Part shown: positions 27,264 to 35,516 of the stretch, in pieces
How positions within the stretch are numbered: the stretch's first letter is position 1
Layout of the letters: each line of letters opens with the position of its first letter
Origin: Scytonema hofmannii PCC 7110
GTDB lineage: Bacteria; Cyanobacteriota; Cyanobacteriia; Cyanobacteriales; Nostocaceae
Assembly: GCF_000346485.2 (NCBI RefSeq)
Contig: NZ_KQ976354.1
Coordinates: 6,299,510 to 6,351,255 of the forward strand
Reading direction: 5' to 3'
Length of the DNA stretch: 51,746 bases
Notes under the pieces: model-generated
Told to the model about the DNA's origin: nothing
The model's input: the letters and a program-made list of their open reading frames with translations, nothing else
Databases searched by the model: none
Translations under genes and position numbers: made by a program

Positions 27264-28229
27264 ATGTGTAAAGTTTCTGTAGTTATTCCTGCTTATAATG
27301 CTATGCTTTATCTTGAAGAGACAATGGCAAGTGTTCTTAATCAAAGTTTTGATAATTTTGAAGTGATAGTTGTTAATGATGGAAGTTTAGATGAAACAGA
27401 ATGTTGGGTTTCTCAAATTCAAGATTCTAGAGTCAAACTGATTTCACAAGAAAATCAGGGTTTAGCTGGAGCTAGAAATACAGGAATTCTATATGCAAAG
27501 GGTGAGTATATAGCATTTCTAGATGCAGATGATATTTGGGAACCAACAAAATTAGAAAAACAATCTCATATCCTTGATGAAAATCCAGAAGTTGGTTTAG
27601 TATATAATTGGGTGACTTACATCGACGAACAAAGTGAATTTACTGGAAAAACCTTTAAAAATCAGGTAGAGGGTGATGTTTGGAAACAGTTGACCGAACA
27701 TAATATTGTGGAGTGCGGTAGTGTTGCAATGGTACGTCGCACCTGCTTTGAAGATTGTGGCGTGTTTGATAAGAATTTAGGGTCTTATGTAGAAGACTGG
27801 GATATGTGGTTGCGTATAGCTTCTAAATATCCTTTTAAGGTTGTAAAAGAGCCTTTAGTTTATTACCGTCAGCGATCGAACAGTGCTTCTAAAAATTGGG
27901 AAGCCATGGCAAAAAGTTTTCAAATGGTGATTGAAAAAGCCTTTGCTAATGCTCCGATTGAGTTACAGGCTTTAAAGAACAAGAGTTATGCAACATCTCA
28001 CCTTTGTTTAGCTTGGAAACCACTACAAAGCCAGCACAAAGATTATAAAAAATCGATTTATTTTCTTAAACTAGCTTTAGCGTATTATCCTCAAATACGC
28101 TTTGGTAAAGAATATTGGCGATTGAGCATAGCAATAATCGTTATGCAATGGTTCGGACTTAATGGTTATCAGCGCTTCTTGAGCTTGTTTCATTTCTTAC
28201 GCCGACAAACAGTCGCGATCGGACGTTAA
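27264..28229 (+). CDS. Glycosyltransferase family 2
   Basis: The 321-residue GT-A enzyme has the family 2 opening VSVVIPAYNAMLYLEETMASVL, VIVVNDGSLDET, a metal-binding DAD in AFLDADDIW, and a C-terminal ED-W motif (YVEDWDMWLRIA) with the catalytic-base aspartate. The last ~80 residues are helical. It is one of three closely similar GT2 genes in this cluster (with 28305 and 31942), which suggests local duplication and divergence of sugar specificity. Cytoplasmic, acting on lipid-linked intermediates. Confidence 0.92.
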   Translation: MCKVSVVIPAYNAMLYLEETMASVLNQSFDNFEVIVVNDGSLDETECWVSQIQDSRVKLISQENQGLAGARNTGILYAKGEYIAFLDADDIWEPTKLEKQSHILDENPEVGLVYNWVTYIDEQSEFTGKTFKNQVEGDVWKQLTEHNIVECGSVAMVRRTCFEDCGVFDKNLGSYVEDWDMWLRIASKYPFKVVKEPLVYYRQRSNSASKNWEAMAKSFQMVIEKAFANAPIELQALKNKSYATSHLCLAWKPLQSQHKDYKKSIYFLKLALAYYPQIRFGKEYWRLSIAIIVMQWFGLNGYQRFLSLFHFLRRQTVAIGR

Positions 28230-28304
28230 GACTGGGTTTTTGGGATTTGATAAAAACTATCAACCAAAAATCGAATAAAAAAGAATAAAATAGGATAGAA
28301 AAAT

Positions 28305-29357
28305 ATGCCAGAAATCTCTGTAATTATACCTGCATACAATGCGGAACTTACTATTGGTGAAACGATAGATTCAGTTTTACAGCAAACATTCAAAGATTTT
28401 GAAATCATTGTCATTAATGATGGCTCTCAGGATAGGACTTTAGAAATTCTTCAGAGTATTCAAGACGATCGCTTGAAGGTTATTTCTTATGAAAATGGCG
28501 GATTGTGTGTGGCTCGCAATCGTGGTATTGCTCGTGCAAGTGGAAACTTTATTGCTTTTCTTGATGCGGATGATGTGTGGACGCCTGATAAGTTAGAACT
28601 ACAATTAGCTGCTTTTGAAGAACATCCAGAAGCGGGAGTTGTCTATAGCTGGACTTATTTCATGTATGTCAATGAACAAAGAAAAGCTATCTCTTTTATC
28701 CCATCACCTCAACATTCTTGCACGGGTAACGTTTATAAAACGTTATTAGTTGATAATTTTATTCACAGTGGCTCTAATACTTTGATTCGCAAACAAGCGA
28801 TCGACTCAGTAGGAGAGTTCGATCCAGCGTGTACGGGTTCTGCTGATTGGGATTATTGGCTAAGATTATCACTTCACTGGCATTTTATTGCCGTACCAAA
28901 GTATCAAGTGTTTTATCGTAAAGCTAGTGGCTCAATGTCAACAAAAGTAGAAGTCATGAGAAAAGAAGCTTTGATAGCTCTGGAAAAGGCTTATAAAACA
29001 GCACCACTAGAACTGCAATATCTTAAAACTTATACTCTAGCGAACCTTCACAAGTATTTTGCAGATATGTACTTGCATTACAGTTCAGATACCAAAGATA
29101 TTCAGCGAGCTGGAGAAGATTTGTGGTCAGCAATTTATATGCGACCTCAAACTTTACTTGAGGAAAGAACACAAAAATTACTGATCAAGTTTTTGTTAAA
29201 ACGTATCTTTCCAGTCAGAGTTGCTAGCTATTTTGTTCAATTAATGAAAAATCCTACTTATAGGAACGACCCAAGACTTGAACTTAGGACTTACGCACGC
29301 TCTACAAATTCTTGGCGCTCTTGGCGTCTTGGCGGTTCAATAAATCAAGGTTTCTAG
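28305..29357 (+). CDS. Glycosyltransferase family 2 with repeat-derived C-terminus
   Basis: The 350-residue enzyme is a paralogue of its neighbour: EISVIIPAYNAELTIGETIDSVL, IIVINDGSQDRT, AFLDADDVW (DxD), SADWDYWLRLS. The last ~24 residues and the stop are encoded by a 91-bp MITE-like repeat (29286-29376), so the native end was near residue 327 or shortly after. The added tail (basic, Trp-Arg-Ser-Trp) probably does little to the fold. A GATAGAA element lies before the start. Sugar specificity unknown. Confidence 0.9.
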   Translation: MPEISVIIPAYNAELTIGETIDSVLQQTFKDFEIIVINDGSQDRTLEILQSIQDDRLKVISYENGGLCVARNRGIARASGNFIAFLDADDVWTPDKLELQLAAFEEHPEAGVVYSWTYFMYVNEQRKAISFIPSPQHSCTGNVYKTLLVDNFIHSGSNTLIRKQAIDSVGEFDPACTGSADWDYWLRLSLHWHFIAVPKYQVFYRKASGSMSTKVEVMRKEALIALEKAYKTAPLELQYLKTYTLANLHKYFADMYLHYSSDTKDIQRAGEDLWSAIYMRPQTLLEERTQKLLIKFLLKRIFPVRVASYFVQLMKNPTYRNDPRLELRTYARSTNSWRSWRLGGSINQGF

Positions 29358-29376
29358 CAATTTTTGCGTAAGTCCT
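29286..29376. mobile_element. 91-bp MITE-like element with 12-bp terminal inverted repeats
   Basis: Perfect 12-bp terminal inverted repeats AGGACTTACGCA (29286-29297) and its complement (29365-29376) enclose a CTTGGCGTCTTGGCGGTTC-type core related to the palindromic repeat family. It contains no gene. It supplies the 3' end of the preceding glycosyltransferase. Confidence 0.75.
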
Positions 29377-29455
29377 GGAACTATCAAAAATCTCTTAAGC
29401 TGACATCTTGAAGTCTACTTAATCAAACTTAAAATGATGATGTCAAGAATATTAA

Positions 29456-30727
29456 ATGCTGAGCAACAAATTAAAACTTAATAAATTCAAGCAGACGTTA
29501 TCCAGCCAATATATTCGTAATGTTGGCTGGCTCGGAGGAGCAGAGTTAGCTAATCGTGTCTTCCGCTTGGCAACTACAGTCACTCTCGCTCGTACATTTA
29601 GCCCTCAAGAGTATGGTTTAGTCGCCGTTATCTATACTACTATTGAATTTGCGAGAGTTTTTACCTTAAGAGGCGGAATTGGGGGCAAAATTATTCAAGC
29701 AGATAGCCAAGATGTTAAAGCTATTTGCGATACAGCCTACTGGTTAAATTGGATTTTATGCGGAGCCGTTTTTATTTTTCAATGTCTCGCTGCTTTTCCA
29801 ATTGCTTGGTTTTATGGAGATGACCGTCTCATTTTGCCCTTAAGTGCAGTAGCTTTGAATTACTTAATGCTACCGCTTTTTCTGATTCAGTCTGCTCTAC
29901 TCGAACGAGAAAATCGATTGAAGATTTCAGCTGCGTGCAATGCTATTCAATCTTTAGTCAGTAATACGATCGCTGTGATTCTCGCTTTTTTAGGCATGGG
30001 AGTTTGGGCTATAGTCTTACCAATGATACTCTCAACTCCATTTGTAATTATTATTACTTGCAGAAATCACACTTGGAGACCACCAAAAAGTTTTAGTTTT
30101 AAGCAATGGCAAGAAATTACTCGTTTTGGTGGTCATTTAGTTGTCGTTGAATTATTGAACAAATTAAGGTCAAATATAGACTATTTGATTGTAGGAAAAT
30201 TTTTAGGTATTGAAGCTTTGGGAGTTTATTATTTTGCTTTTAATGCTGGGTTGGGAATCACTATGAATGTGATGAACTCATTTTCTACTGCTTTATTTCC
30301 CTATCTTTGTGAGGTTCGTAATGATATCAATAAGTTAGAAGATCGGTTTTTAAATTCTTTGAAAAAAACTTGCACATTTGTTATTCCACTTGTTATATTA
30401 CAGTCAAGTTTGGCACAATTTTATGTACCAATTGTATTTGGGGAAAAGTGGATCTCAGCAGTTCCTATTTTAGTTATTATCTGTCTTTCTGCTTTACCAC
30501 TTCCCTTGAGCTACTCTGTTTATTATCTATTAAACGCCGTAGATAAAACTCGGATCAATCTCTACTACGCTTTAACGTACACAGTTGTCTTTGCGATGTG
30601 TGTGTTGGTGAGCGTGAACTGGGGAATATTTTGGGTAGCTATGTCGGTACTGATATGCCGAGTGCTCGCTTGCGTTTTTCAAATGTGGGCGATCGGATAT
30701 GTATTTGCAAAGAAAAATTACCAGTAG
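29456..30727 (+). CDS. Polysaccharide flippase (Wzx-like, MATE/PST family)
   Basis: The 423-residue protein has about twelve to thirteen membrane spans and the PST pattern: an amphipathic N-terminus (YIRNVGWLGGAELANRVFRLATTVTLARTFSPQEYGLVAV), VQSALLERENRLK in the middle, and VGKFLGIEALGVYYFAFNAG. It should flip lipid-linked repeat units across the plasma membrane before the polymerase acts. With the co-polymerase and polymerase-like genes it completes a Wzx/Wzy-type pathway. Confidence 0.88.
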   Translation: MLSNKLKLNKFKQTLSSQYIRNVGWLGGAELANRVFRLATTVTLARTFSPQEYGLVAVIYTTIEFARVFTLRGGIGGKIIQADSQDVKAICDTAYWLNWILCGAVFIFQCLAAFPIAWFYGDDRLILPLSAVALNYLMLPLFLIQSALLERENRLKISAACNAIQSLVSNTIAVILAFLGMGVWAIVLPMILSTPFVIIITCRNHTWRPPKSFSFKQWQEITRFGGHLVVVELLNKLRSNIDYLIVGKFLGIEALGVYYFAFNAGLGITMNVMNSFSTALFPYLCEVRNDINKLEDRFLNSLKKTCTFVIPLVILQSSLAQFYVPIVFGEKWISAVPILVIICLSALPLPLSYSVYYLLNAVDKTRINLYYALTYTVVFAMCVLVSVNWGIFWVAMSVLICRVLACVFQMWAIGYVFAKKNYQ

Positions 30728-30854
30728 TTTAATTTCCAACTAAATACCTGTCTTGGTAATTTTTAAACAGCCTCTTTAAATCGAGTTGTTCTTCTCAAGA
30801 AATAAACCAAAAGAACACAGCCAAAATTTTTTAATGTTTTTTCATGGAGCTATC

Positions 30855-31799
30855 ATGTCAGAAGCACAAGTCACAATTGTTGTTGTCCCTCGCGAACGCT
30901 TTAGCTATACGCAGCAGTCACTAGAAAGTATATACGAGAATACTAACTGTCCCTTTAAGCTAGTTTATATTGATGGGAACTCACCGAATCACATCAAAGA
31001 ATATCTTAAGAAACAAGCACAACAAAAGGGTTTTAAACTCATTCGTACCGAACATTTCTTGACTCCCAATAAAGCTCGTAATATCGGTCTTTCACATGTG
31101 GATACTAAATATGTCATATTAATTGACAATGATGTGTTAGTTAAGCCAGGTTGGGTAGAAGCATTAGTTCGATGTGCAGAGGAAACTGGGGCTTGGGTTG
31201 TGGGTCCTCTTTGTCTTGAAGGAAAAGACTTCAAAACCATTCACATGGTGGGCGGAACATCCATGTTCAAAGAGAAGGGGAACCGTCGTTGGTTAGTAGA
31301 GAAACGTCCTTTTATGAAATTACCGCTAGAAAAAGTAGCATCCAAACTACGGCGTCAAGCAACTGAGATTTTAGAGCTTCACTGTATATTTGCTCGGACA
31401 GAAACTTTTGAAAAGCTGGGTAAATTAGATGAAAAGTTAATGAGCATGGGAGAAGAAAGCGATTTTTGTATGACCGTTACCAATGCTGGAAAGCTAATTT
31501 ACTTCGAGCCAGATTCTGTCATTTCCTACGTACCACCACCACCATTAGCTTGGTCAGATTTACCCTTCTACTTTGTTCGATGGAGTAAGGCTTGGTGTCA
31601 ACAAAGCGTTAAACACTTCCAGGAGAAATGGAACTTAACTGATGACTCTCCTACACTCAAACACTATGAGGAGTTTGTAGACAGACACCGTTATATAGCT
31701 TACACAACATCTCGAAAGGACTTAGTTTATATCGCTAAACGGGCAATTCTCGGTCTTATTAATAGATTCATGAATTGGAGAGCATCTAGCGTTTCGTAA
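30855..31799 (+). CDS. Glycosyltransferase family 2-like protein
   Basis: The frame is open from 30786, but I start at ATG 30855 (MSEAQVTIVVVPRERFSY), where GGAG lies five bases upstream. The 314-residue protein has the GT-A features of family 2: LVYIDGNSPNHIKEYL, NKARNIGL, a DND (DxD) in VILIDNDVLV, and GEESDFCMTV near the expected catalytic base. It differs from the other GT2 enzymes in having VVPRERF in place of IPAYNAE, so it probably belongs to another subgroup. Confidence 0.82.
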   Translation: MSEAQVTIVVVPRERFSYTQQSLESIYENTNCPFKLVYIDGNSPNHIKEYLKKQAQQKGFKLIRTEHFLTPNKARNIGLSHVDTKYVILIDNDVLVKPGWVEALVRCAEETGAWVVGPLCLEGKDFKTIHMVGGTSMFKEKGNRRWLVEKRPFMKLPLEKVASKLRRQATEILELHCIFARTETFEKLGKLDEKLMSMGEESDFCMTVTNAGKLIYFEPDSVISYVPPPPLAWSDLPFYFVRWSKAWCQQSVKHFQEKWNLTDDSPTLKHYEEFVDRHRYIAYTTSRKDLVYIAKRAILGLINRFMNWRASSVS

Positions 31800-31825
31800 G
31801 AGAGATCTCTTAACAGAAAATGCAA

Positions 31826-31856
31826 GATACCCGACTTCTTGAAGAAGTCGGGTATC
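31826..31856. terminator. 15-bp perfect hairpin, terminator-like
   Basis: GATACCCGACTTCTT, one base, then its perfect complement. It follows the GT2 gene by 26 bp. No T-run follows, and this palindrome is a common cyanobacterial intergenic repeat, so termination is only possible. Confidence 0.5.
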
Positions 31857-31941
31857 TGAGCAAACTTACCCATCAAAACTTATGAGATAGACTACTAATC
31901 GAACACCAAAAAAAATTCTGTTGTTGAATATTTTAAGAATT

Positions 31942-32928
31942 ATGGCTACTATATCTGTTATTATCCCTGCTTACAATGCAGAACACACAATTCGTGAAAC
32001 AATTGCTTCCGTACAAAATCAAACTTTTTCCGATTTTGAAATTATTGTTATTGATGACCAGTCACGCGATCGCACTTTAGAAGTACTGCACGCTATTCAA
32101 GATGAGCGACTCAAAGTATTCTCCTACGAAAATGGAGGAGCCTCAGTTGCACGCAATCGTGGAATTGATCATGCTACAGGAGAATTTATAGCCTTTCTTG
32201 ATGCTGACGATTTATGGACTCCCAACAAGTTAGAGCGACAAATTGAAGCTTTACAAAAAAATCCTGAAGCAGGCGTTGCTTATAGCTGGACTTACTACTT
32301 CTTCAAAGATGAAAAATCTTCTTATATCGAAAAGTCGAATTGTTTTGAAGGTAATGTCTACGCTAATTTGCTTGTCACCAACTTTTTACATAATGGTTCT
32401 AATCCACTAGTTCGGCGAAAGGCAATAGATTCTGTTGGGTTGTTCGATCCTAACATTAGATCGGTTGAAGACTGGGACTATTGGCTGAGATTATCAGCTA
32501 AGTGGAACTTTGTTCTGGTACGCGAACCACAGATAATTTACCGCCAGCACTCCCAGTCAGTATCGGAAAACATTGAAGCAATGGAAAAAAATTGTCTGGC
32601 TTTAGTAGATAAATCTTTTCAAACAGCGCCACAAGAGCTTCAATTTCTTAAAACACGGACTTTAATTGTTATCTATCAATATTTAGCACAAAAGTATTTA
32701 AACCGTGCATCCCACAGTTATAAAGATGTAAATTTTGCCGGACAGAAACTTTGGGCAGCTATTTGCTTGCAACCCAAAATTCTGTTAGAACAGTATACTC
32801 AAAGTTTAATCCGAGGCTTTCTTAAAAAATGGATTTTTACACAATTACTCCCTTCTCGCCAGAAGATTACTTATGAAAAACCAATACCCGTGAATGAAAT
32901 TGATTCAAATCGGGAAACCTTTGTTTAG
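31942..32928 (+). CDS. Glycosyltransferase family 2
   Basis: I start at ATG 31942 (MATISVIIPAYNAEHTI); a TTG 21 bp upstream is unlikely. The 328-residue enzyme is closely similar to the one at 28305: IIVIDDQSRDRT, GGASVARNRGIDHATGEF, AFLDADDLW (DxD) and SVEDWDYWLRLS. It is the last gene of the exopolysaccharide cluster. The strong likeness across the whole length points to a duplication within the cluster; distinct variable middle regions suggest different sugars. Confidence 0.92.
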   Translation: MATISVIIPAYNAEHTIRETIASVQNQTFSDFEIIVIDDQSRDRTLEVLHAIQDERLKVFSYENGGASVARNRGIDHATGEFIAFLDADDLWTPNKLERQIEALQKNPEAGVAYSWTYYFFKDEKSSYIEKSNCFEGNVYANLLVTNFLHNGSNPLVRRKAIDSVGLFDPNIRSVEDWDYWLRLSAKWNFVLVREPQIIYRQHSQSVSENIEAMEKNCLALVDKSFQTAPQELQFLKTRTLIVIYQYLAQKYLNRASHSYKDVNFAGQKLWAAICLQPKILLEQYTQSLIRGFLKKWIFTQLLPSRQKITYEKPIPVNEIDSNRETFV

Positions 32929-33282
32929 CAAGGGATACAAGTTTTAAGTTCAGACGGTAATGATTAACCCACAGAACCCAATATTACTCGGATAAGCAGA
33001 AATTAGAACCCCAATAAATCAGTGCGAAACAGGGGTTCAAGATAGACCCCCATGGGCGATCGCCTCCGGTACGCTTCGTGATCGCTCACCACTAAGTGTG
33101 AAAATTCCTCTTCCCTATCCCCTAACCCACCCCCAACGCCTCTCCCAGTTTAGGGAGTTGGGGGTGACAAATGTCAGGAGCGCAAAATAAGGACTGTACG
33201 TTCGCTCATTTTTGAAGGGTGAGAGGAATTAATGCCTGACAGGGTAAGGAAAAACCTCATAAGGAATGAGATTGTGCTGATA
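32929..33282. other. Non-coding spacer with HIP1-type repeat
   Basis: No ORF is supported. At 33055-33090 a GCGATCGCC...GGTACGCTTCGTGATCGC sequence is a non-coding relative of HIP1-rich repeats. A second palindromic stretch lies near 33130-33170 (CCCCAACGCC / GTTGGGGGTG). This spacer separates the polysaccharide cluster from an accessory islet. Confidence 0.5.
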
Positions 33283-33366
33283 CCGTGTAATACGTGGTAA
33301 AGGGTAGAGGGGAGTAACGGTGTAATACATGGAAAAAGAAAATGAGAGGTTCCGTGTATTACATGG
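33283..33366. repeat. Three iteron-like palindromes (CCRTGTAWTACAYGG type)
   Basis: CCGTGTAATACGTGG (33283-33297), CGGTGTAATACATGG (33318-33332) and CCGTGTATTACATGG (33352-33366) are nearly palindromic 15-mers spaced 35 and 34 bp, roughly three helical turns. Regular phasing suggests protein binding sites such as plasmid iterons or a multi-site operator. Confidence 0.7.
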
Positions 33367-33384
33367 TGTATGAGAACAAAAAAG

Positions 33385-33444
33385 CCTTACACTGAACAAT
33401 AAACTCGTACCCTAAACAATAAAGTCCTACACTGAAACCCTACT
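33385..33444. repeat. Three ~20-bp direct repeats
   Basis: Three degenerate direct repeats follow one another without spacer: CCTTACACTGAACAATAAAC, CGTACCCTAAACAATAAAGT and CCTACACTGAAACCCTACT. They start 19 bp after the last palindrome. Together the two arrays resemble an origin or control region rather than coding DNA. Confidence 0.65.
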
Positions 33445-33483
33445 AAAAAAGACACTGCTCCGCTGCCTTTGGGTATCCGAAAG

Positions 33484-33710
33484 AGCGATAAGCCGCAAAC
33501 TTAACGGCTTACGTCGTATCGCTTCTTTTAAAGTATTAAAGAGCAGCTATTGAGGTCGGCAAACTTTGAGATACTAAGACCGTAAGGCTCTCAATACTGC
33601 AAGGGCTGAGAAAATTGTCGCGTGAGACAGGCACCTTTGTGCAGGGGAGGAAAAAACGGCTTAACCGACGAGTATTGGTAAGGCTCTAAAAACTCCTCCT
33701 TAGGATTAAC
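33484..33710 (+). ncRNA. Candidate structured RNA, unknown class
   Basis: Several hairpins follow one another. AGCGATAAGCCG pairs with CGGCTTA and TATCGCT (33484-33523). TTGAGA pairs with TCTCAA (33566-33594). GCAC-CTTT-GTGC is a short stem, and GGAGGA near 33647 can pair with TCCTCC near 33694. No ORF covers it. I do not recognise a known family (not tmRNA, 6S or RNase P RNA). Strand and limits are guesses. Confidence 0.3.
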
Positions 33711-33713
33711 TAA

Positions 33714-33796
33714 TCGACTATGTCAGTAATCGACTATCAAAGTATTCGATGTAAGTTGTATAATTACATAATAAATGCTAATATTCGACTAGTCGA
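33714..33796. promoter_or_regulatory. TCGACTA sites upstream of the XRE gene
   Basis: TCGACTA occurs at 33714 and 33730 (16 bp apart). A perfect 12-bp palindrome, TCGACTAGTCGA, lies at 33785-33796, 38 bp before the XRE start codon. This looks like an operator set for autoregulation by the adjacent XRE protein. Confidence 0.55.
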
Positions 33797-33833
33797 GTAT
33801 TCTGCTACTATTTGATATGTCAATTTATTAGAT

Positions 33834-34049
33834 ATGAATAAGGTAATGTTTTGTAAATTAAAACAATACATGGATACGGAAGGGTTAAATATAGCTCAAC
33901 TATCTAGAGAGATAGGTGTTACAGAAAATGCTATACGCGGTTATGTTAAAAACTCTTTTAGCCGTATTGATTGTCAAGTCGCTATGAAAATATGCGATTA
34001 CTTTCAAGTAAATGTAGGTGAAATGTTTGTCATTAAGGAAAATATATAA
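33834..34049 (+). CDS. XRE-family helix-turn-helix regulator (71 aa)
   Basis: This small protein is almost only a Cro/C1-type helix-turn-helix: LKQYMDTEGLNIAQLSREIGVTENAIRGYVKN, then IDCQVAMKICDYFQVNVGEMFVIKE, the typical fifth helix of short XRE regulators. An ATG at 33846 is an alternative start. Palindromic TCGACTAGTCGA sites precede it, suggesting autoregulation. It lies 2 bp upstream of the coiled-coil gene, so the two form an operon. Such regulators are common on plasmids and phages. Confidence 0.85.
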   Translation: MNKVMFCKLKQYMDTEGLNIAQLSREIGVTENAIRGYVKNSFSRIDCQVAMKICDYFQVNVGEMFVIKENI

Positions 34050-34051
34050 CA

Positions 34052-34453
34052 ATGACTAACGCTAACAACGGTAACAACAATAACAGCCAAGAAATTTACG
34101 CCATATTAGCCGAACTAGCTAGAAGACAATTACAGACAGAAAATAATTTACAACGCACTCAAGAACAAATCGAACGCACCCAACTGCAAATAGACGCTAC
34201 TCAACAGCAGTTAAGCGCTACTCAATATGAAGTAGAATCGCTGACAAACGACGTTACCCGCATATTGGGACGTAGCGCTATTTTAGATGACGTACTGTTA
34301 GAAATGCGTAATAGTAACCAAGCTATGCAAGCTAATTTTGAGCGTCATATAGAAAATTATGAAGAGCATAAACGAACTACTAACGCGGCATTAAATAGCC
34401 TTGAAGCTATCAATATTAGGCTTATTCAAATCATTACAGGCGACCAAAACTAA
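34052..34453 (+). CDS. Coiled-coil protein of unknown function (133 aa)
   Basis: After an Asn-rich N-terminus (TNANNGNNNNSQ), residues about 14-75 form a long Gln/Glu/Thr-rich coiled coil with a repeated RTQ/QIxxTQQQ pattern. A short linker (RILGRSAILDDVLLEMRNSNQAM) and a second helix follow. There is no signal peptide or catalytic motif. It is co-transcribed with the XRE regulator (2-bp gap). Similar small coiled-coil proteins occur on cyanobacterial plasmids and beside regulators, but I cannot name a family. Confidence 0.7.
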   Translation: MTNANNGNNNNSQEIYAILAELARRQLQTENNLQRTQEQIERTQLQIDATQQQLSATQYEVESLTNDVTRILGRSAILDDVLLEMRNSNQAMQANFERHIENYEEHKRTTNAALNSLEAINIRLIQIITGDQN

Positions 34454-34475
34454 TAAGGAGGAAAATTAAAAACTA

Positions 34476-34556
34476 GTGCCTATAACAGAACAACTAAAAA
34501 CCTTTTTTCGTATCTGCATTCACCTTAGAGAAACTATCAATTTTTGCAAGGTTTAG
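34476..34556 (+). pseudogene. Possible 5' remnant of a third operon gene (26 codons)
   Basis: A strong AAGGAGG follows the coiled-coil gene by a few bases, and a GTG fourteen bases later opens MPITEQLKTFFRICIHLRET before a stop at 34556. The ribosome binding site without a real gene suggests a truncated downstream gene. It runs into the abnormal 3' end of the convergent FGE-like gene. Confidence 0.25.
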
Positions 34557-35227
34557 TGCAATTCGTAGTAGGATTCGCGTCCTAAATGCTGTACGTATGT
34601 TTCCACCAAGTTTTGAAGAGTATCGGGAAGCCCGATATTAATCCAGTCATCAACTGAACCCAAAAAACAGTATCTTTGCAGCTCGAAAAGTCCAAAAGAA
34701 TTAGCAACTTGAAAGTATCCAACTTCTGTTGTTTCTTCACGGTAGAAGCCTTTGGGACCTCTGCCATAGTAACCGGGGCGGAAAATTCCATTAATGAATC
34801 TACCCGTCCCATCATAATTTGCTAAATCTGTTGTGATAGTTGCACCAAAGTGAAATGGTGTGGTTGTTCCTCCACAGCAAGCATACTCCCATTCTGCTTC
34901 AGTTGGTAATCGATAGGGTTTACCAGTTTTGTTGGTTAATCTGGCACAAAACTCATTCGCATCTTCCCAAAATGCACACTCAATTGGTCGATTTACTCCT
35001 TTAAAGTTGGCTATGTCAGATTCTAGATCGATATTAATTTTCGGTAAGTTAGTAACAGCTATCCATTGAGCTTGAGTCACTGGAAATTTACTGATAAGGA
35101 AGGATGAAATCGTAACGCGGTGCTTTGATCCCTCTGTTTCTATCCACTCCGGTTCTCCCTGAGGTGAACCCATGAAGAAAGTATCGCCGGGAATCAAAAC
35201 CATTTCTAAAGCAATTTCATTCCCCAC
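34553..35227 (-). CDS. Formylglycine-generating-enzyme-like (SUMF1) protein with abnormal C-terminus
   Basis: The GTG start at 35227 has AGGAG about 11 bases upstream. Residues 1-175 follow the FGE/SUMF1 fold: LEMVLIPGDTFFMGSPQGEPEW, HRVTISSFLISKFPVTQAQW, NRPIECAFWEDANEFCARLTNKTGKPYRLPTEAEWEYACCGGTTTPFHFG, and TTEVGYFQVANSFGL. The family should continue with a GNVWEW segment and a RGGSW block; instead about 45 unrelated residues follow (LFELQRYCFLGSVDDW...YYELH). Neither other frame restores GNVWEW, so this is a replaced or deleted C-terminus rather than a single frameshift. Probably inactive. Confidence 0.7.
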   Translation of the reverse strand: MGNEIALEMVLIPGDTFFMGSPQGEPEWIETEGSKHRVTISSFLISKFPVTQAQWIAVTNLPKINIDLESDIANFKGVNRPIECAFWEDANEFCARLTNKTGKPYRLPTEAEWEYACCGGTTTPFHFGATITTDLANYDGTGRFINGIFRPGYYGRGPKGFYREETTEVGYFQVANSFGLFELQRYCFLGSVDDWINIGLPDTLQNLVETYVQHLGRESYYELH

Positions 35228-35516
35228 AACAACAAAATCTCCTATTTTGCCGAAAGATTATCTCTGTCCGATCGCTTTCAGAATTCCTAGACTAGTAATT
35301 GAAGTCAATGAACAAGCAACCAACTGAAGTGAGAAGTGTCAACTTACCTCACCTGTAAAGGGATGAGGTATGAAGAGATCGCGACATTGAAAAGAACTTT
35401 GATCGGGTGTTCAATAACGACTCATTGCCACATATATTGACTGCATCTTTTAGATAAAGTTCCACTTGATAATTGTAATGCAATCAAAACCATAAGTAAA
35501 CTAGGAGTATATAAAA

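Noticed and set aside
33283-34556. Retron or diversity-generating element
   Set aside because: No reverse transcriptase gene and no template/variable repeat pair is present in the window.
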